Positions 7,493 through 16,417 of a stretch of DNA of 64,000 nucleotides are shown piece by piece (position 1 is the stretch's first letter; every line of letters begins with the position of its first letter). The notes below the pieces were generated by a model, which was not told the DNA's origin, did no database searches, and worked only from the letters and a program-made list of their open reading frames with translations. The stretch covers positions 1 through 64,000 of the forward strand of contig NZ_VBSE01000043.1 in assembly GCF_005930975.1 (NCBI RefSeq), in the 5' to 3' direction. The position numbers were made by a program, and so were the translations under genes. The DNA is from Apilactobacillus kunkeei. GTDB taxonomy: Bacteria; Bacillota; Bacilli; Lactobacillales; Lactobacillaceae.

Positions 7493-7516
7493 CTCCTTAA
7501 ATATTTTATTTAAGAG
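7493..7516 (-). promoter_or_regulatory. Hairpin that buries the carA-like ribosome binding site
   Basis: Between the pyrR stop and the carA-like start, the minus strand reads CTCTTAAATA-AAA-TATTTAAGGAG, a stem of about ten pairs with one bulge. The 3' arm contains the Shine-Dalgarno AAGGAG. No U-run follows, so it is not a terminator, and it does not match the PyrR-binding loop consensus. Translational control is inferred. Confidence 0.5.
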
Positions 7517-8044
7517 TTACTTTTCATCAATTTCAACAGAATCTTGATCATCGATTTCATCCACTTGCACATTGATGATTTCTTGCTTTGAAGTTGGAAT
7601 ATTCTTACCAACAAAATCAGCTCTAATTGGTAATTCACGGTGTCCACGATCAACTAATACAGCTAATCTAATGTTTTTAGGACGACCCAATTCAGCAATT
7701 GCTGATAAAGCAGCATTAATGGTCCTACCAGTAAATAGAACATCATCAACTAAGATAATGTTTTTGTCCTTTAATGAAATAGCTTCATCAGAAAGAACAG
7801 CTGGTTCATTGTCCGTGTGTTGAATATCATCACGATACTTTGTAACATCGATTCCAACTACAGGTACTTCTTTATTTTCAAGTTTTTGTAAACGATTAGC
7901 AATGCGTTTTGCAAGATAAATACCACGAGTCTTAATACCGACTAATACTAGGTTATTTACCCCTTTATTTTTTTCGATAATTTCGTAAGTAATACGAGTT
8001 AACGCTCTTTGCATGGCCATTTTATCAACGACGATTTTACTCAT
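7517..8044 (-). CDS. pyrR: Bifunctional pyr operon regulator / uracil phosphoribosyltransferase PyrR
   Basis: The 175-residue protein has the type I phosphoribosyltransferase fold, with the PRPP loop [12 protein letters not shown] (about residues 97-108) intact. PyrR binds UMP/UTP and pyr mRNA to attenuate pyrimidine genes and has weak uracil phosphoribosyltransferase activity. The start is ATG 8044 behind GGAGG. It follows rluD by 11 bases. The downstream genes encode only carA-like and carB-like proteins; no pyrB, pyrC, pyrD, pyrE or pyrF occurs in the window, so its targets, if any, are elsewhere. The C-terminal extension after the core is acidic. Confidence 0.9.
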   Translation of the reverse strand: MSKIVVDKMAMQRALTRITYEIIEKNKGVNNLVLVGIKTRGIYLAKRIANRLQKLENKEVPVVGIDVTKYRDDIQHTDNEPAVLSDEAISLKDKNIILVDDVLFTGRTINAALSAIAELGRPKNIRLAVLVDRGHRELPIRADFVGKNIPTSKQEIINVQVDEIDDQDSVEIDEK

Positions 8045-8055
8045 TACAAATCCTC

Positions 8056-8973
8056 CTACTTTTGATTGTACTTATTTCTTAATTTAGTAATTGTTTGTTC
8101 GAAAATTTTTGGCAAAGGAGTTTCAAAAATCATCTTTTCATTTGTTTTTGGATGAACAAATCCTAATTTCTTTGCGTGTAAAAATTGTCCATTACCTTTT
8201 AAAGTATTCTTGGGTCCATATAAAGGATCTCCAGCAAGTGGATGACCAATATATTTCATGTGAACTCTAATTTGATGTGTACGCCCCGTTTCTAAGATAC
8301 ATGAAACAAGCGTATATTCTCCACCGAATCGTTCTAGAACCTTAAAATGGGTAACGGCATTCTTTCCATCATCTACGATTGCCTGCTTTTTTCGGTCTTT
8401 TTTAGATCTACCAATTGGGGCATTAATAACGCCACTATTTTCTTTTATATTTCCATGGACTAACGCAATATATTCACGGATATTCGATTTATCTTTTAGT
8501 TGTCTGGATAAAGACTCATGAGAATAATTATTTTTAGCAACCATTAATAGACCAGATGTATCTTTATCAATTCTGTGTACGATTCCTGGTCTATAAGTTC
8601 CATTAATTGTTGAAAGTGGAGAATGATAAAGTAATGCATTCACCAATGTATGATTAGCATGTCCTGGTGAAGGATGAACTACCATTCCTTGTGGCTTATT
8701 GACGACAATTACATCATCATCCTCATATACAATATCAATGTTGATGTTTTCAGGTTCAACGTTCATTGTTTCTGGTTCGGGAATTGATACTTGAATTACT
8801 TCACCATCTTTAACATCATATTTTGCCTTTTTCTTTTGTCCATCTACTAAAACTAGTCCCGCTTCAATCAAGCTTTTAGCCCTGGAACGGCTTAAATCAT
8901 TAACGTTATCAGTTAATGATTTATCAAGTCGTACGTTACCCTTTGTGACTGTATAAGTTACTGTATCTTTAAT
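8056..8973 (-). CDS. RluD-family 23S rRNA pseudouridine synthase, apparent AUU start
   Basis: This enzyme isomerises specific uridines of rRNA. The reading frame encodes a full S4 RNA-binding domain (about residues 14-75, with [17 protein letters not shown]) followed by the catalytic domain with [10 protein letters not shown] (catalytic Asp about residue 136). The first ATG/GTG/TTG of the frame is TTG 8871, which would delete most of the S4 domain. In-frame codons extend upstream without ATG, GTG or TTG to an ATT at 8973-8971, just after a TAG stop. That ATT overlaps the lspA stop by one base and is preceded by GATGGTGAT, a good match to the anti-SD tail. Length from there is 305 residues, normal for the family. 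Confidence 0.85.
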   Translation of the reverse strand: MKDTVTYTVTKGNVRLDKSLTDNVNDLSRSRAKSLIEAGLVLVDGQKKKAKYDVKDGEVIQVSIPEPETMNVEPENINIDIVYEDDDVIVVNKPQGMVVHPSPGHANHTLVNALLYHSPLSTINGTYRPGIVHRIDKDTSGLLMVAKNNYSHESLSRQLKDKSNIREYIALVHGNIKENSGVINAPIGRSKKDRKKQAIVDDGKNAVTHFKVLERFGGEYTLVSCILETGRTHQIRVHMKYIGHPLAGDPLYGPKNTLKGNGQFLHAKKLGFVHPKTNEKMIFETPLPKIFEQTITKLRNKYNQK

Positions 8974-9421
8974 CTAAATCACCATCTCTTAAAATTGCAA
9001 AAAATAACAAGATAATTCCAAATGTAATGCAAATGTCAGCAAAGTTAAACACCGGGAAATTAATAAAATCAACTTGGAACATATCAACTACATAACCTTG
9101 TAAGAAACGGTTAATGAAGTTACCTAAAATTCCGGCTAATAAGATTGTTGTACTTGTTAAATAAAGCTTTCTACCCTTTAATTTTATCATAAAATAAACA
9201 ATCGCTACGACTGCTACTAAAGTAATAATGGAAAATAACCATTGTTGTCCTTCTAAGATACTCCAAGCAGCACCACTGTTATGCAGATTAGTAATTGATA
9301 ATACTCCAGGGATGATTGTTGTACTTGATGTTTCTGAAATGTTTGCAGAAATCCAAATTTTGATTGCTTGATCAATTCCAACAAGAGCACATAGGCTAAT
9401 TAAAATATATACAATTGGCAT
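8969..9421 (-). CDS. lspA: Lipoprotein signal peptidase (signal peptidase II)
   Basis: This 150-residue protein with four membrane helices removes signal peptides from prolipoproteins after lipid attachment. The aspartic protease pair is present as Asp113 in GYVVDMF and Asp129 in NFADICITFG; the conserved Asn of NLHNSGAAWS is also there. In the GNxIDR motif the Asp is Asn (GNFINR), a mild change. It follows fhs by 12 bases and overlaps the proposed AUU start of rluD, so the two are likely translationally coupled. Confidence 0.93.
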   Translation of the reverse strand: MPIVYILISLCALVGIDQAIKIWISANISETSSTTIIPGVLSITNLHNSGAAWSILEGQQWLFSIITLVAVVAIVYFMIKLKGRKLYLTSTTILLAGILGNFINRFLQGYVVDMFQVDFINFPVFNFADICITFGIILLFFAILRDGDLD

Positions 9422-9433
9422 TGAAAAACTCCT

Positions 9434-11089
9434 TTAGAATAATCCTGTAATCTTACCATCATTATCAATATCCATGTCTAAAGCGGCTGGATGTGATGGT
9501 AAACCAGGCATAGTTAGAATCTTACCAGTTAGTACAACGATGAAACCGGCACCTAGTTTAGGTTGGATGTCAGAAACATTAATCGAGAAGTCAACTGGCG
9601 CTCCTAACTCTTTAGCATTATCAGTGAATGAGTATTGGGTCTTAGCGACACAGATTGGTAATTTGTCCCAACCATTTTTAACTAGTTTCTTTAATTGTGT
9701 CTTAGCTTTACTACTTAATACAACACCATTTCCACCATAGATTTTAGTAACGATAGCGTTTAACTTGTCCATAAATTCATCATCGTTGTTGTATAGTGGT
9801 TTAAATTCTTTATTGTTGTCACATACATCAACTAATTCTTCAGCTAATTCAGTTGCACCTGCTCCACCATTTTCCCATACAGTTGTATTGAATGGTTTTA
9901 CACCTTGTTCTTTGATGTAATCGTTTAATGCATTAATTTCTTTTTCAGTATCGCTGGTAAATTCATTTACAGCAACTACAACTGGTTTGTTGTATTGCCT
10001 CATGTTAGCAATGTGTCTACCTAAGTTCTTAGCACCCTTTAGTAATGCATCTACGTTTTCTTGATCTAGGTCGTTTTTGTTAACACCACCATTTAGTTTT
10101 AATGCTCTAACAGTAGCAACGATAACAATAGCGTCTGGACGTTTTCCTAGCTTTTCAGATGTAATGTCTAGGAACTTTTCTCCACCTAAATCAGCACCGA
10201 AACCAGCTTCAGTAATTGCGTAGTCTGCATGCTGAATGGCTGCCTTGGTAGCTAAAATACTGTTACATCCATGAGCAATATTAGCAAATGGACCACCATG
10301 AATAAATGCTGGAGTATGTTCAAGTGTTTGAACTAAGTTTGGTTTAATTGCATCTTTTAATAATAATGCTAATGCACCAGTTACACCCAAGTCGCTAACA
10401 GTAACTGGTTGTCTATCGTAGTTGTAACCAATTAAGATTTTACCTAGTTTTTCTTTTAAATCGTTTAAATCTTCACTCAAACATAAAATTGCCATAATTT
10501 CACTTGCAACAGTAATATCAAAACCATCTTCACGTGGGACACCAGATGTGCGTCCGCCCAATCCAACGATTACGTTTCTTAATTCTCGATCGTTGATGTC
10601 AACGACTCTCTTCCAGGTAATTGTTCTAGGATCAATGTTTAACTTGTTACCATGATGAATATGATTATCAATTAGTGCTGATAAAGTGTCGTGTGCTTCA
10701 GTAATAGCAGGAAAGTCACCTGTAAAAAATAGGTTAATGTCTTCCATTGGGGCTACTTGAGCGTATCCACCACCAGTTGCACCACCTTTAATTCCCATAA
10801 CAGGACCAAGTGATGGCTCTCTTAATGCTATTGCTACTGATTTATTAATTCTGTGGAATGCGTCACCTAAACCAATGGTTAAAGTAGTTTTACCCTCTCC
10901 AGCAGCAGTTGGATTAATTGATGTTACTAAAATCAGTTTACCGTTTTTTGAGCCGGCAAATGGTAAGTTGATTTTAGCTTTATATTTACCATATGGATCC
11001 ATTTGATCGTCACTTATATTTAAACTTGATGCAATTTCGCTAATGTTTTTTAATTCAGCTGATTGTGAAATTTCAATATCTGTTTTCAT
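9434..11089 (-). CDS. fhs: Formate-tetrahydrofolate ligase
   Basis: The 551-residue enzyme makes 10-formyl-THF from formate, ATP and THF, supplying purine synthesis and Met-tRNA formylation (fmt lies at 59935-60891). The ATP-binding loop TAAGEGKTT is at about residues 61-69, and the length and the C-terminal [17 protein letters not shown] region are typical. ATG 11089 has an AGGAG site. It lies between the EbsA-like gene and lspA in the same operon. Together with the THF-controlled folT it points to active one-carbon metabolism with dependence on imported folate. Confidence 0.95.
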   Translation of the reverse strand: MKTDIEISQSAELKNISEIASSLNISDDQMDPYGKYKAKINLPFAGSKNGKLILVTSINPTAAGEGKTTLTIGLGDAFHRINKSVAIALREPSLGPVMGIKGGATGGGYAQVAPMEDINLFFTGDFPAITEAHDTLSALIDNHIHHGNKLNIDPRTITWKRVVDINDRELRNVIVGLGGRTSGVPREDGFDITVASEIMAILCLSEDLNDLKEKLGKILIGYNYDRQPVTVSDLGVTGALALLLKDAIKPNLVQTLEHTPAFIHGGPFANIAHGCNSILATKAAIQHADYAITEAGFGADLGGEKFLDITSEKLGKRPDAIVIVATVRALKLNGGVNKNDLDQENVDALLKGAKNLGRHIANMRQYNKPVVVAVNEFTSDTEKEINALNDYIKEQGVKPFNTTVWENGGAGATELAEELVDVCDNNKEFKPLYNNDDEFMDKLNAIVTKIYGGNGVVLSSKAKTQLKKLVKNGWDKLPICVAKTQYSFTDNAKELGAPVDFSINVSDIQPKLGAGFIVVLTGKILTMPGLPSHPAALDMDIDNDGKITGLF

Positions 11090-11118
11090 GGTAAGAACAT
11101 CTCCTAGAATTATGTAAT

Positions 11119-11502
11119 TTATTTTTTTAGTAAGTTGCTTAACTCAATTATTGAATTGACTGGCAATAACAATTTATAGTGCTTTTTGTTAACTTCAATA
11201 TCGACAGTATGCTTAGTGAAACTAACATTATCAATATCACTAATATTTGCTTCCAACCATTTTGGATTCATTAGCTTACTTACTGTTATTTTATCATTTT
11301 CGATAGTAATTCTTCTAAAAATAATTTGAAAAATAGCAAATAAAAAGAATACTAAGAAGAAAAAGATTGTAATCCATTGAATCACTGTTACTTCAAGCCA
11401 GAAAATAATTCCAATAAATAGAAGAGCAAAGGTCCAAGCCCAAGTAATTACTGTATATAAAGGCTCTGGCTGGTATAAAAATGTTCTTTTTTGGGTTATC
11501 AT
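11119..11502 (-). CDS. EbsA-like membrane protein
   Basis: The 127-residue protein has two hydrophobic helices (about residues 17-35 and 41-62) close to the N-terminus, then a cytoplasmic domain of beta/alpha character, similar to a bacterial PH-like fold. The opening FLYQPEPL and the layout resemble the EbsA family of Lactobacillaceae and enterococci, whose role is not established. AAGGAAGG precedes the ATG. It is the first gene of the operon leading through fhs and lspA to the carB-like gene. Confidence 0.65.
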   Translation of the reverse strand: MITQKRTFLYQPEPLYTVITWAWTFALLFIGIIFWLEVTVIQWITIFFFLVFFLFAIFQIIFRRITIENDKITVSKLMNPKWLEANISDIDNVSFTKHTVDIEVNKKHYKLLLPVNSIIELSNLLKK

Positions 11503-11533
11503 TAAGTAAAACCTTCCTTTGGAGAATTAGATT

Positions 11534-11923
11534 ATGTTTAAATTATACACTGATGCGGCCACAATGAACAATTCCGGAAACAGTTCTTGTGGAATTTTAA
11601 TAGTTCATGATAGTGAACAGTACCAAGAAAAGCTTAAACTAACTTCAAAAAACAATCACGAAGCTGAATTTGAAGCTTGTTTACTCGGATTTAAAGCCAT
11701 TTCATCATTGACTAATAAGGACTCGATTATTGTTTACTATACAGATAGTAAAATTGTTCATGAAAGTTTAGAAAAACAATATGCTAAGCATTATCAAGAA
11801 TATGTTGATCAAATTTTGGAAGAACAATCTAAGTACAGTATGGTAATCAATAATTGGATTCCAGATACAAAAAATGAAGGTGCCCATAATCTTGCAACAC
11901 AGGCCCTTCACTTATTCTACTAA
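11534..11923 (+). CDS. Ribonuclease HI-like protein
   Basis: The 129-residue protein has the RNase H fold of the bacterial RT-like RNase HI group. Three acidic residues of the active site are visible: Asp7 in LYTDAA, Glu in HEAEFEA (about residue 46) and Asp in YYTDSK (about residue 73). The fourth position, usually Asp in NxxADxLA, is His (NEGAHNLA), as can occur in active relatives. Such enzymes cut RNA in RNA-DNA hybrids. It diverges from the EbsA-like gene, and its last 12 bases overlap the oppositely oriented oxidoreductase gene, with no terminator between them. Confidence 0.75.
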   Translation: MFKLYTDAATMNNSGNSSCGILIVHDSEQYQEKLKLTSKNNHEAEFEACLLGFKAISSLTNKDSIIVYYTDSKIVHESLEKQYAKHYQEYVDQILEEQSKYSMVINNWIPDTKNEGAHNLATQALHLFY

Positions 11924-13036
11924 TTTAATATAATTTTCAATTGGTTTACGATATTCATCAATATCGTAATCAACCTTATCAGCTATCATATCTGCTAAAA
12001 TTTTACCTACTAAAGGTCCAGTTGTTAAGCCAGACGATCCTAGTCCACTTCCGACTAGGATTTTTTCATATCCAGGGATTCGTCCAAAGAACGGCGAAAA
12101 ATCTGATGTATATGCTCTGGTCCCAATCTTCACTCTAATTAGGTTCTCAGCATTAATTTGATTAGACATGCTATGAGCACTATTTAATAGTTCATCAATG
12201 ATATCGGCATCAGCAGATAAATCGAAACCTTTATCATTTTCATGACTAGCTCCCACAATTAAACGTCCATTACCTAATGGGATGAAATCTGATTCACCTT
12301 CTGGCATTACAACCGGCATATTAACGTTAGCACCAAGTATTTGAGTGGTAGATAACTCAATTAATTGTCCTTTTTGTGGTCTAACATCAACATCCAAAGG
12401 TAGTTTCTTTAAAATTTCCTTTGTCCAAGCACCAGTTGCTAAGATAATATTATCAAATTCTAGGACTTCTCCGTCCAATTCAACATTACCATCATTATTA
12501 ATTGATACAGGTTGATTGATTATGGTTAAATTCTTGTTTTTGGCAATCTTAGTCAAATGACTAGCATATTTATCACCATTCAATCTAGCTCCACCTGATA
12601 CAAATACACCAGGATATGATCTATTGATAATTGGAACGAATCTCATTACCTCATCTGAAGTTAATTCTTTAATTTCACCAATTGTATCAGTTTCATCACG
12701 ACGTTCTTCAGCTAAATGATAAAGTTCTTTTAGCTTTTCAGAATCCTCACGTGTAATAATGGTACCGCATTGGTTATAAATGCTTTCAGGCATTTTTGAA
12801 AGCTTAGATATTTGATTCAACAATGTTGCCCCATCACGAGCTAAGTTATACCATTTTTTGTTTCTTCTTTTTGATAACCATGGTGAGATAATTCCTGCAG
12901 CAGCTTTTGTGGCTTGCCCATTACCATCATCAAACATGGTGACTTCAAAATCATTACCAGAATCTAGTTGGCTTAAGAAATAAGCAGCCGTTGATCCGAC
13001 AATTCCGCCACCAATAATTGCTATTTTCTTGGTCAA
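11912..13036 (-). CDS. FAD-dependent amino acid oxidoreductase (DadA/glycine oxidase type)
   Basis: The N-terminal GGGIVGSTAAYFL Rossmann motif binds FAD. The rest follows the D-amino-acid oxidase/DadA family, with LATGAWT in the middle and a final GSGLGSSGLTTGP loop. It should oxidise a secondary or D-amino acid; the substrate is unknown. TTG 13036 is the better start because AAAGGG lies eight bases before it, while GTG 13045 touches that sequence; this gives 374 residues. It follows rlmL closely on the same strand and converges with the RNase H-like gene. Confidence 0.75.
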   Translation of the reverse strand: MTKKIAIIGGGIVGSTAAYFLSQLDSGNDFEVTMFDDGNGQATKAAAGIISPWLSKRRNKKWYNLARDGATLLNQISKLSKMPESIYNQCGTIITREDSEKLKELYHLAEERRDETDTIGEIKELTSDEVMRFVPIINRSYPGVFVSGGARLNGDKYASHLTKIAKNKNLTIINQPVSINNDGNVELDGEVLEFDNIILATGAWTKEILKKLPLDVDVRPQKGQLIELSTTQILGANVNMPVVMPEGESDFIPLGNGRLIVGASHENDKGFDLSADADIIDELLNSAHSMSNQINAENLIRVKIGTRAYTSDFSPFFGRIPGYEKILVGSGLGSSGLTTGPLVGKILADMIADKVDYDIDEYRKPIENYIKLVE

Positions 13037-13048
13037 TATATACACCCT

Positions 13049-14182
13049 TTATTTTCTAATCTTTTTACCCCAAAATTGGAAATAATCGGTTCTCAAGTAA
13101 CCATTGTATAGTTTACGAGTTTTAGTTGGAGCTTGTCCGTAGAACTTATCAAATTCCAAATCTGATGTAAGGAAATACTTAGACCAACTAGTCATTGGTT
13201 TAAATACACGCCCTAAGCCTTTATATAGCTTACGAACTTCTTGTTTATCACTTAAACGTTCACCATATGGTGGGTTTGAAACAACAACACCATTAATCTT
13301 GTCGGTCTTGAAGTCTAGAACAGATAATTGCTTAAATTGAATATCATGAAGTAATCCAACTTCTTGAGCATTAACTTTGGCGATATCAATCATATTTCCA
13401 TCTACATCAGATGCCATGATATCTAATTCTTTTTCATAGTCAGCTTTCTCATCAGCTTTGTTTCTAACGTCTTCAACAATATCTTCATCTACCCAATCCC
13501 ATTTTTCACATGAGAATTCACGATTAAAACCAGGAGCAATATTTCTTGCAATCATTGCTGCTTCGATTGGAATAGTTCCAGAACCACACATTGGATCTAA
13601 GAAAGGCATATCTGGGTACCAACTGGTTAACATGATCAATGCTGCAGCCATGTTTTCCTTGATAGGTGCGGGACCTTTTGCAACACGGTATCCACGTTTG
13701 AATAAACTTTCACCAGTTGTATCTAGAGTAACCATAACATGGTCTTTATTAATTCTAGTTTCAAGCTTGTAAAGTTGACCAGTTTCAGGAAGTCTTGTAC
13801 GACGGTGATATGTTTCATTTAACTTATTTACTACAGCCTTTTTAGCAATTGCTTGAACGTCAGGAACACTATGCAATGCAGAATTATGTGAACGTCCATT
13901 CATTGGAAATTGAGCATCCATTGGTAACAATTCGTCCCAAGGAAGAGATTTTACATTTTGAAAAAGATCTTCAAATGTTTTAGCTTCAAATTCGCCAACA
14001 ATAATTTCAACACGATCGGCAGTTCTTAACCAAAGATTAGTATTGATAATATCTTCAATTGTTCCTTCAAATCTAACTCTTCCATTTTCAACTTGAACTT
14101 CGTAACCTAAATCACGCAGTTCTCTACCGACTAATGCTTCGATTCCAGCGGCACAAGTGGCCATTAGTTTAAAATTTTTCAT
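13049..14182 (-). CDS. THUMP-domain 23S rRNA guanine-N2 methyltransferase (RlmL/YpsC type)
   Basis: The 377-residue protein combines an N-terminal ferredoxin-like/THUMP RNA-binding region (about 1-160) with a SAM-dependent methyltransferase domain: DPMCGSGTIPIEAA (about 196-209) binds SAM, and NPPYGERL (about 309) is the N6/N2 amino-methyltransferase signature. B. subtilis YpsC and the N-terminal half of E. coli RlmL modify 23S rRNA at G2445. The position directly downstream of rnpB is conserved in lactobacilli. Confidence 0.85.
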   Translation of the reverse strand: MKNFKLMATCAAGIEALVGRELRDLGYEVQVENGRVRFEGTIEDIINTNLWLRTADRVEIIVGEFEAKTFEDLFQNVKSLPWDELLPMDAQFPMNGRSHNSALHSVPDVQAIAKKAVVNKLNETYHRRTRLPETGQLYKLETRINKDHVMVTLDTTGESLFKRGYRVAKGPAPIKENMAAALIMLTSWYPDMPFLDPMCGSGTIPIEAAMIARNIAPGFNREFSCEKWDWVDEDIVEDVRNKADEKADYEKELDIMASDVDGNMIDIAKVNAQEVGLLHDIQFKQLSVLDFKTDKINGVVVSNPPYGERLSDKQEVRKLYKGLGRVFKPMTSWSKYFLTSDLEFDKFYGQAPTKTRKLYNGYLRTDYFQFWGKKIRK

Positions 14183-14218
14183 TTAATTCATCCTTTTTAT
14201 GAATTATTTATTTTCAAT

Positions 14219-14252
14219 AAAAAAAGGGAGGAAGAAAACTTCCACCCTTTTC
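14219..14252 (-). terminator. Intrinsic terminator of RNase P RNA
   Basis: On the minus strand, GGGTGGAAG-TTTT-CTTCCTCCC is followed by seven T, directly after the RNA 3' end. Confidence 0.9.
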
Positions 14253-14255
14253 CTG

Positions 14256-14650
14256 AATGGTGTACATTCCTGTAAGCCATGTTTTGTGCTTTATATTTAA
14301 GTCAGGCCTTTAAATATAAAGTAGTAATCATCTATCTGAGAAATAAATTTCTCCCCCACATTTGGTTCAATTTCCGTATGTGAAGCTCCCCTACCAAAGT
14401 TTGGGTTTCCCGCTCGCGGGGTTTACCGCGTTCCACCAGTATCGTTTCCAATCCTGTATCGTCACTGTGGCACTTTCAGAAGTACTAAAGCATAGCAAAA
14501 CCTTAGCTCGTTTCTTCGCCATTACTACAAATTGTAGTCCCCCGGCTTATTTTTTCACCGAGCACGAACACTACAAGCATCGCAGCTTGTGCGAGAGTGG
14601 ACTTTCCTCAGCCAACATAAGTTGACCGCGATTACTCAGAACATACACCA
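14256..14650 (-). ncRNA. rnpB: RNase P RNA, type B
   Basis: The minus strand carries the universal RNase P RNA core, starting with GGCTGAGGAAAGTCCACTCT and continuing through GGCGAAG and the GAAACCC region. Overall size and the extra domains fit the B type of Firmicutes. The 5' segment GGTGTATGTTC pairs with the 3' GAATGTACACC to form P1, which sets the ends to within a few bases. It cleaves the 5' leader from tRNA precursors. Its place between gpsB and rlmL is conserved. The plus-strand open frame inside it is an artefact. Confidence 0.95.
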
Positions 14651-14661
14651 GTTATTAACAA

Positions 14662-15048
14662 TTAATATCTGTCGATGCTACTTGGTCCTTCAGTAGAACC
14701 AAATACACGTTGTTCTAGGTTAGATACACGTTTTAAAAGTTCATTTTCAATACGTGTTCTGCCTAGGTTATCATGATTTGATGGTGCTGAATTTGAATCA
14801 TTGAAATAACCAGATGGAGAAACACTAGGTTCTGGTGTAACAGTACCAGTAGATTGTTTTAATCTTTGTACTTCCATTCTTAGTTGATTGTTTTCATTTT
14901 CTAGACTATTGATTCGATTATCGAATGCTTGATAGTCCTTAATAATACCATCCAAGAAAGTATCTACTTCATTTGGATCATACCCTCTCATCTTTTGAGA
15001 AAATGTCTTTTCTAAGATGTCCTTAGGGGTAAATTGTATATTGTTCAT
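14662..15048 (-). CDS. gpsB: Cell division protein GpsB (DivIVA family)
   Basis: The 128-residue cytoplasmic coiled-coil protein carries the DivIVA/GpsB lipid-binding N-terminus (ILEKTFSQKMRGYDPNEVD, about residues 11-29), a coiled coil (about 35-66), a Pro/Ser/Asn linker, and a C-terminal trimerisation helix. GpsB links penicillin-binding proteins and the PrkC kinase to the division site; pbp1A and prkC are both in this window. It follows ypsA by 69 bases and has a good AGGTGTG ribosome site. Confidence 0.93.
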   Translation of the reverse strand: MNNIQFTPKDILEKTFSQKMRGYDPNEVDTFLDGIIKDYQAFDNRINSLENENNQLRMEVQRLKQSTGTVTPEPSVSPSGYFNDSNSAPSNHDNLGRTRIENELLKRVSNLEQRVFGSTEGPSSIDRY

Positions 15049-15117
15049 TATTCACACCTCATATCATAAATAATCACGAACAAGTATTATTGTACCAGAA
15101 ATTTAAACATTTTCAAT

Positions 15118-15684
15118 TTATTCATCAAAATTATTTAAATTATTTTGGTACTCATTCGCGGCTTCTTGTAGTTCGTCAAAATCAATTAAATGATAATCAT
15201 AGTCATGTCTTTCTGAAAATCTTTTAATCTGCTCATAATCATATTGTGTTTTTCCAGGATTGTCAACATCATAGATTAGTAAAGCTCTATCCGTGTGATT
15301 AAGCATAAAATCCTGATATGCTCTTAGCTGCATTGGTGATTTATATGAATCATTAGAAACACTCGCAGTAAAGTCTACTTTATTAATATTTTGTGATAAT
15401 TTCATTTGATTTCGTTCGTTCCATTGATTTCCAAACTCCTTGAATGGTAGCATCATAGAAATTTTAAATTCATTGGGATATTCCTCTTTTAGTTGGTCTG
15501 CAACCTCGACTGTCCATTGTTCTACACCCATTTGGCCACCCGTTATTATCCAATCAACATTATCTACTATTGATTGCTTTAAATTATTTTCAATTACATT
15601 TTTGATGACTAATTCTTTTGGATCCTTTTCACCAAATACACCTAATTCATAACTTCGATATCCTGTTACCCAAAGTCTTGAAAT
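15118..15684 (-). CDS. YpsA-like SLOG/DUF1273 family protein, apparent AUU start
   Basis: YpsA proteins are nucleotide-binding (SLOG fold) factors tied to cell division in Firmicutes. The first standard start in the frame, ATG 15531, would leave 137 residues and cut off the N-terminal strand and loop. The frame continues upstream with the family motifs RLWVTGYRSYELGVFG and DWIITGGQMG, without ATG, GTG or TTG, to ATT 15684-15682. This gives a protein beginning (M)SRLWVTGYR with 188 residues, the family's normal size. A run of seven G (15692-15698) acts as the Shine-Dalgarno site seven bases upstream. Neighbour of gpsB as usual. Confidence 0.85.
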   Translation of the reverse strand: MSRLWVTGYRSYELGVFGEKDPKELVIKNVIENNLKQSIVDNVDWIITGGQMGVEQWTVEVADQLKEEYPNEFKISMMLPFKEFGNQWNERNQMKLSQNINKVDFTASVSNDSYKSPMQLRAYQDFMLNHTDRALLIYDVDNPGKTQYDYEQIKRFSERHDYDYHLIDFDELQEAANEYQNNLNNFDE

Positions 15685-15788
15685 ATTAACACCCCCCCTA
15701 CCTTATTATTAACTTTTCAATACTAATGGTATAATATTATTAATAAACTTACAGTAATAATTTATTACATTTTTGAAAGGTGGTACTC

Positions 15789-16415
15789 ATGGCTATCCGT
15801 TATCCGAATGGTAAAGCTTATAATACTGGCTTGGATAAAAAAAATTCAGGGCACAATCGTAGATACGTAAAGCCAACATTATATGGTGGTCGTGGAATGA
15901 CTCTTGAAGAAGAATTAAATCGAAGCAATGAGTATTATTTAAGTAAAAATATTGCCGTAATACACAAAAAACCAACTCCTATTCAAATCGTTAAAGTTGA
16001 TTATCCTAAAAGAAGTGCTGCCACGATAAAAGAAGCATATTTTCGTAAAGCATCTACTACTGATTATAACGGTGTATATAAAGGAAGATACATAGACTTC
16101 GATGCAAAGGAAACTAAAAACAAAACATCATTTCCTCTATCTAACTTTCATGAACATCAGGTAGAACATATGAAAAAATGTCTCGATAATGGCGGAATTT
16201 GTTTCGCGATTATCAAATTCGTAATATTAGATGAAGTTTATTTATTCAAGGCATCAGACCTCTTTTATTTTTGGGATAAACAAAATAATGGTGGAAAAAA
16301 ATCCATAAAAAAGGATATAATTGAGGAACTTGGTTATAAAATTAATTATTCATTAAATCCCACGATACCTTATTTGGATGCCGTGGATGAATTAATAGAC
16401 CGCAAAGGAGAATAA
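15789..16415 (+). CDS. recU: Holliday junction resolvase RecU
   Basis: The 208-residue protein resolves four-way junctions in recombinational repair. It shows the RecU order: an N-terminal basic stalk region with RYPNGKAY and [12 protein letters not shown], then the nuclease core with the catalytic Asp/Glu/Lys cluster in [16 protein letters not shown] 15789 is preferred to GTG 15780 because AAAGGTGG (15776-15783) lies five bases upstream. It is followed by pbp1A after two bases, the conserved recU-pbp1 operon, and divergent from ypsA. Confidence 0.92.
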   Translation: MAIRYPNGKAYNTGLDKKNSGHNRRYVKPTLYGGRGMTLEEELNRSNEYYLSKNIAVIHKKPTPIQIVKVDYPKRSAATIKEAYFRKASTTDYNGVYKGRYIDFDAKETKNKTSFPLSNFHEHQVEHMKKCLDNGGICFAIIKFVILDEVYLFKASDLFYFWDKQNNGGKKSIKKDIIEELGYKINYSLNPTIPYLDAVDELIDRKGE

Positions 16416-16417
16416 TA

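Noticed and set aside
7484-7516. PyrR-binding attenuator between pyrR and the carA-like gene
   Set aside because: The gap has a hairpin but neither the PyrR-binding loop consensus nor a T-run.
11912-11923. Frameshift or fusion between the RNase H-like and oxidoreductase genes
   Set aside because: They are on opposite strands and simply overlap tail to tail by 12 bases; both C-termini look complete.
14362-14625. Plus-strand open frame of 87 codons
   Set aside because: It lies wholly within RNase P RNA, which is read from the other strand.
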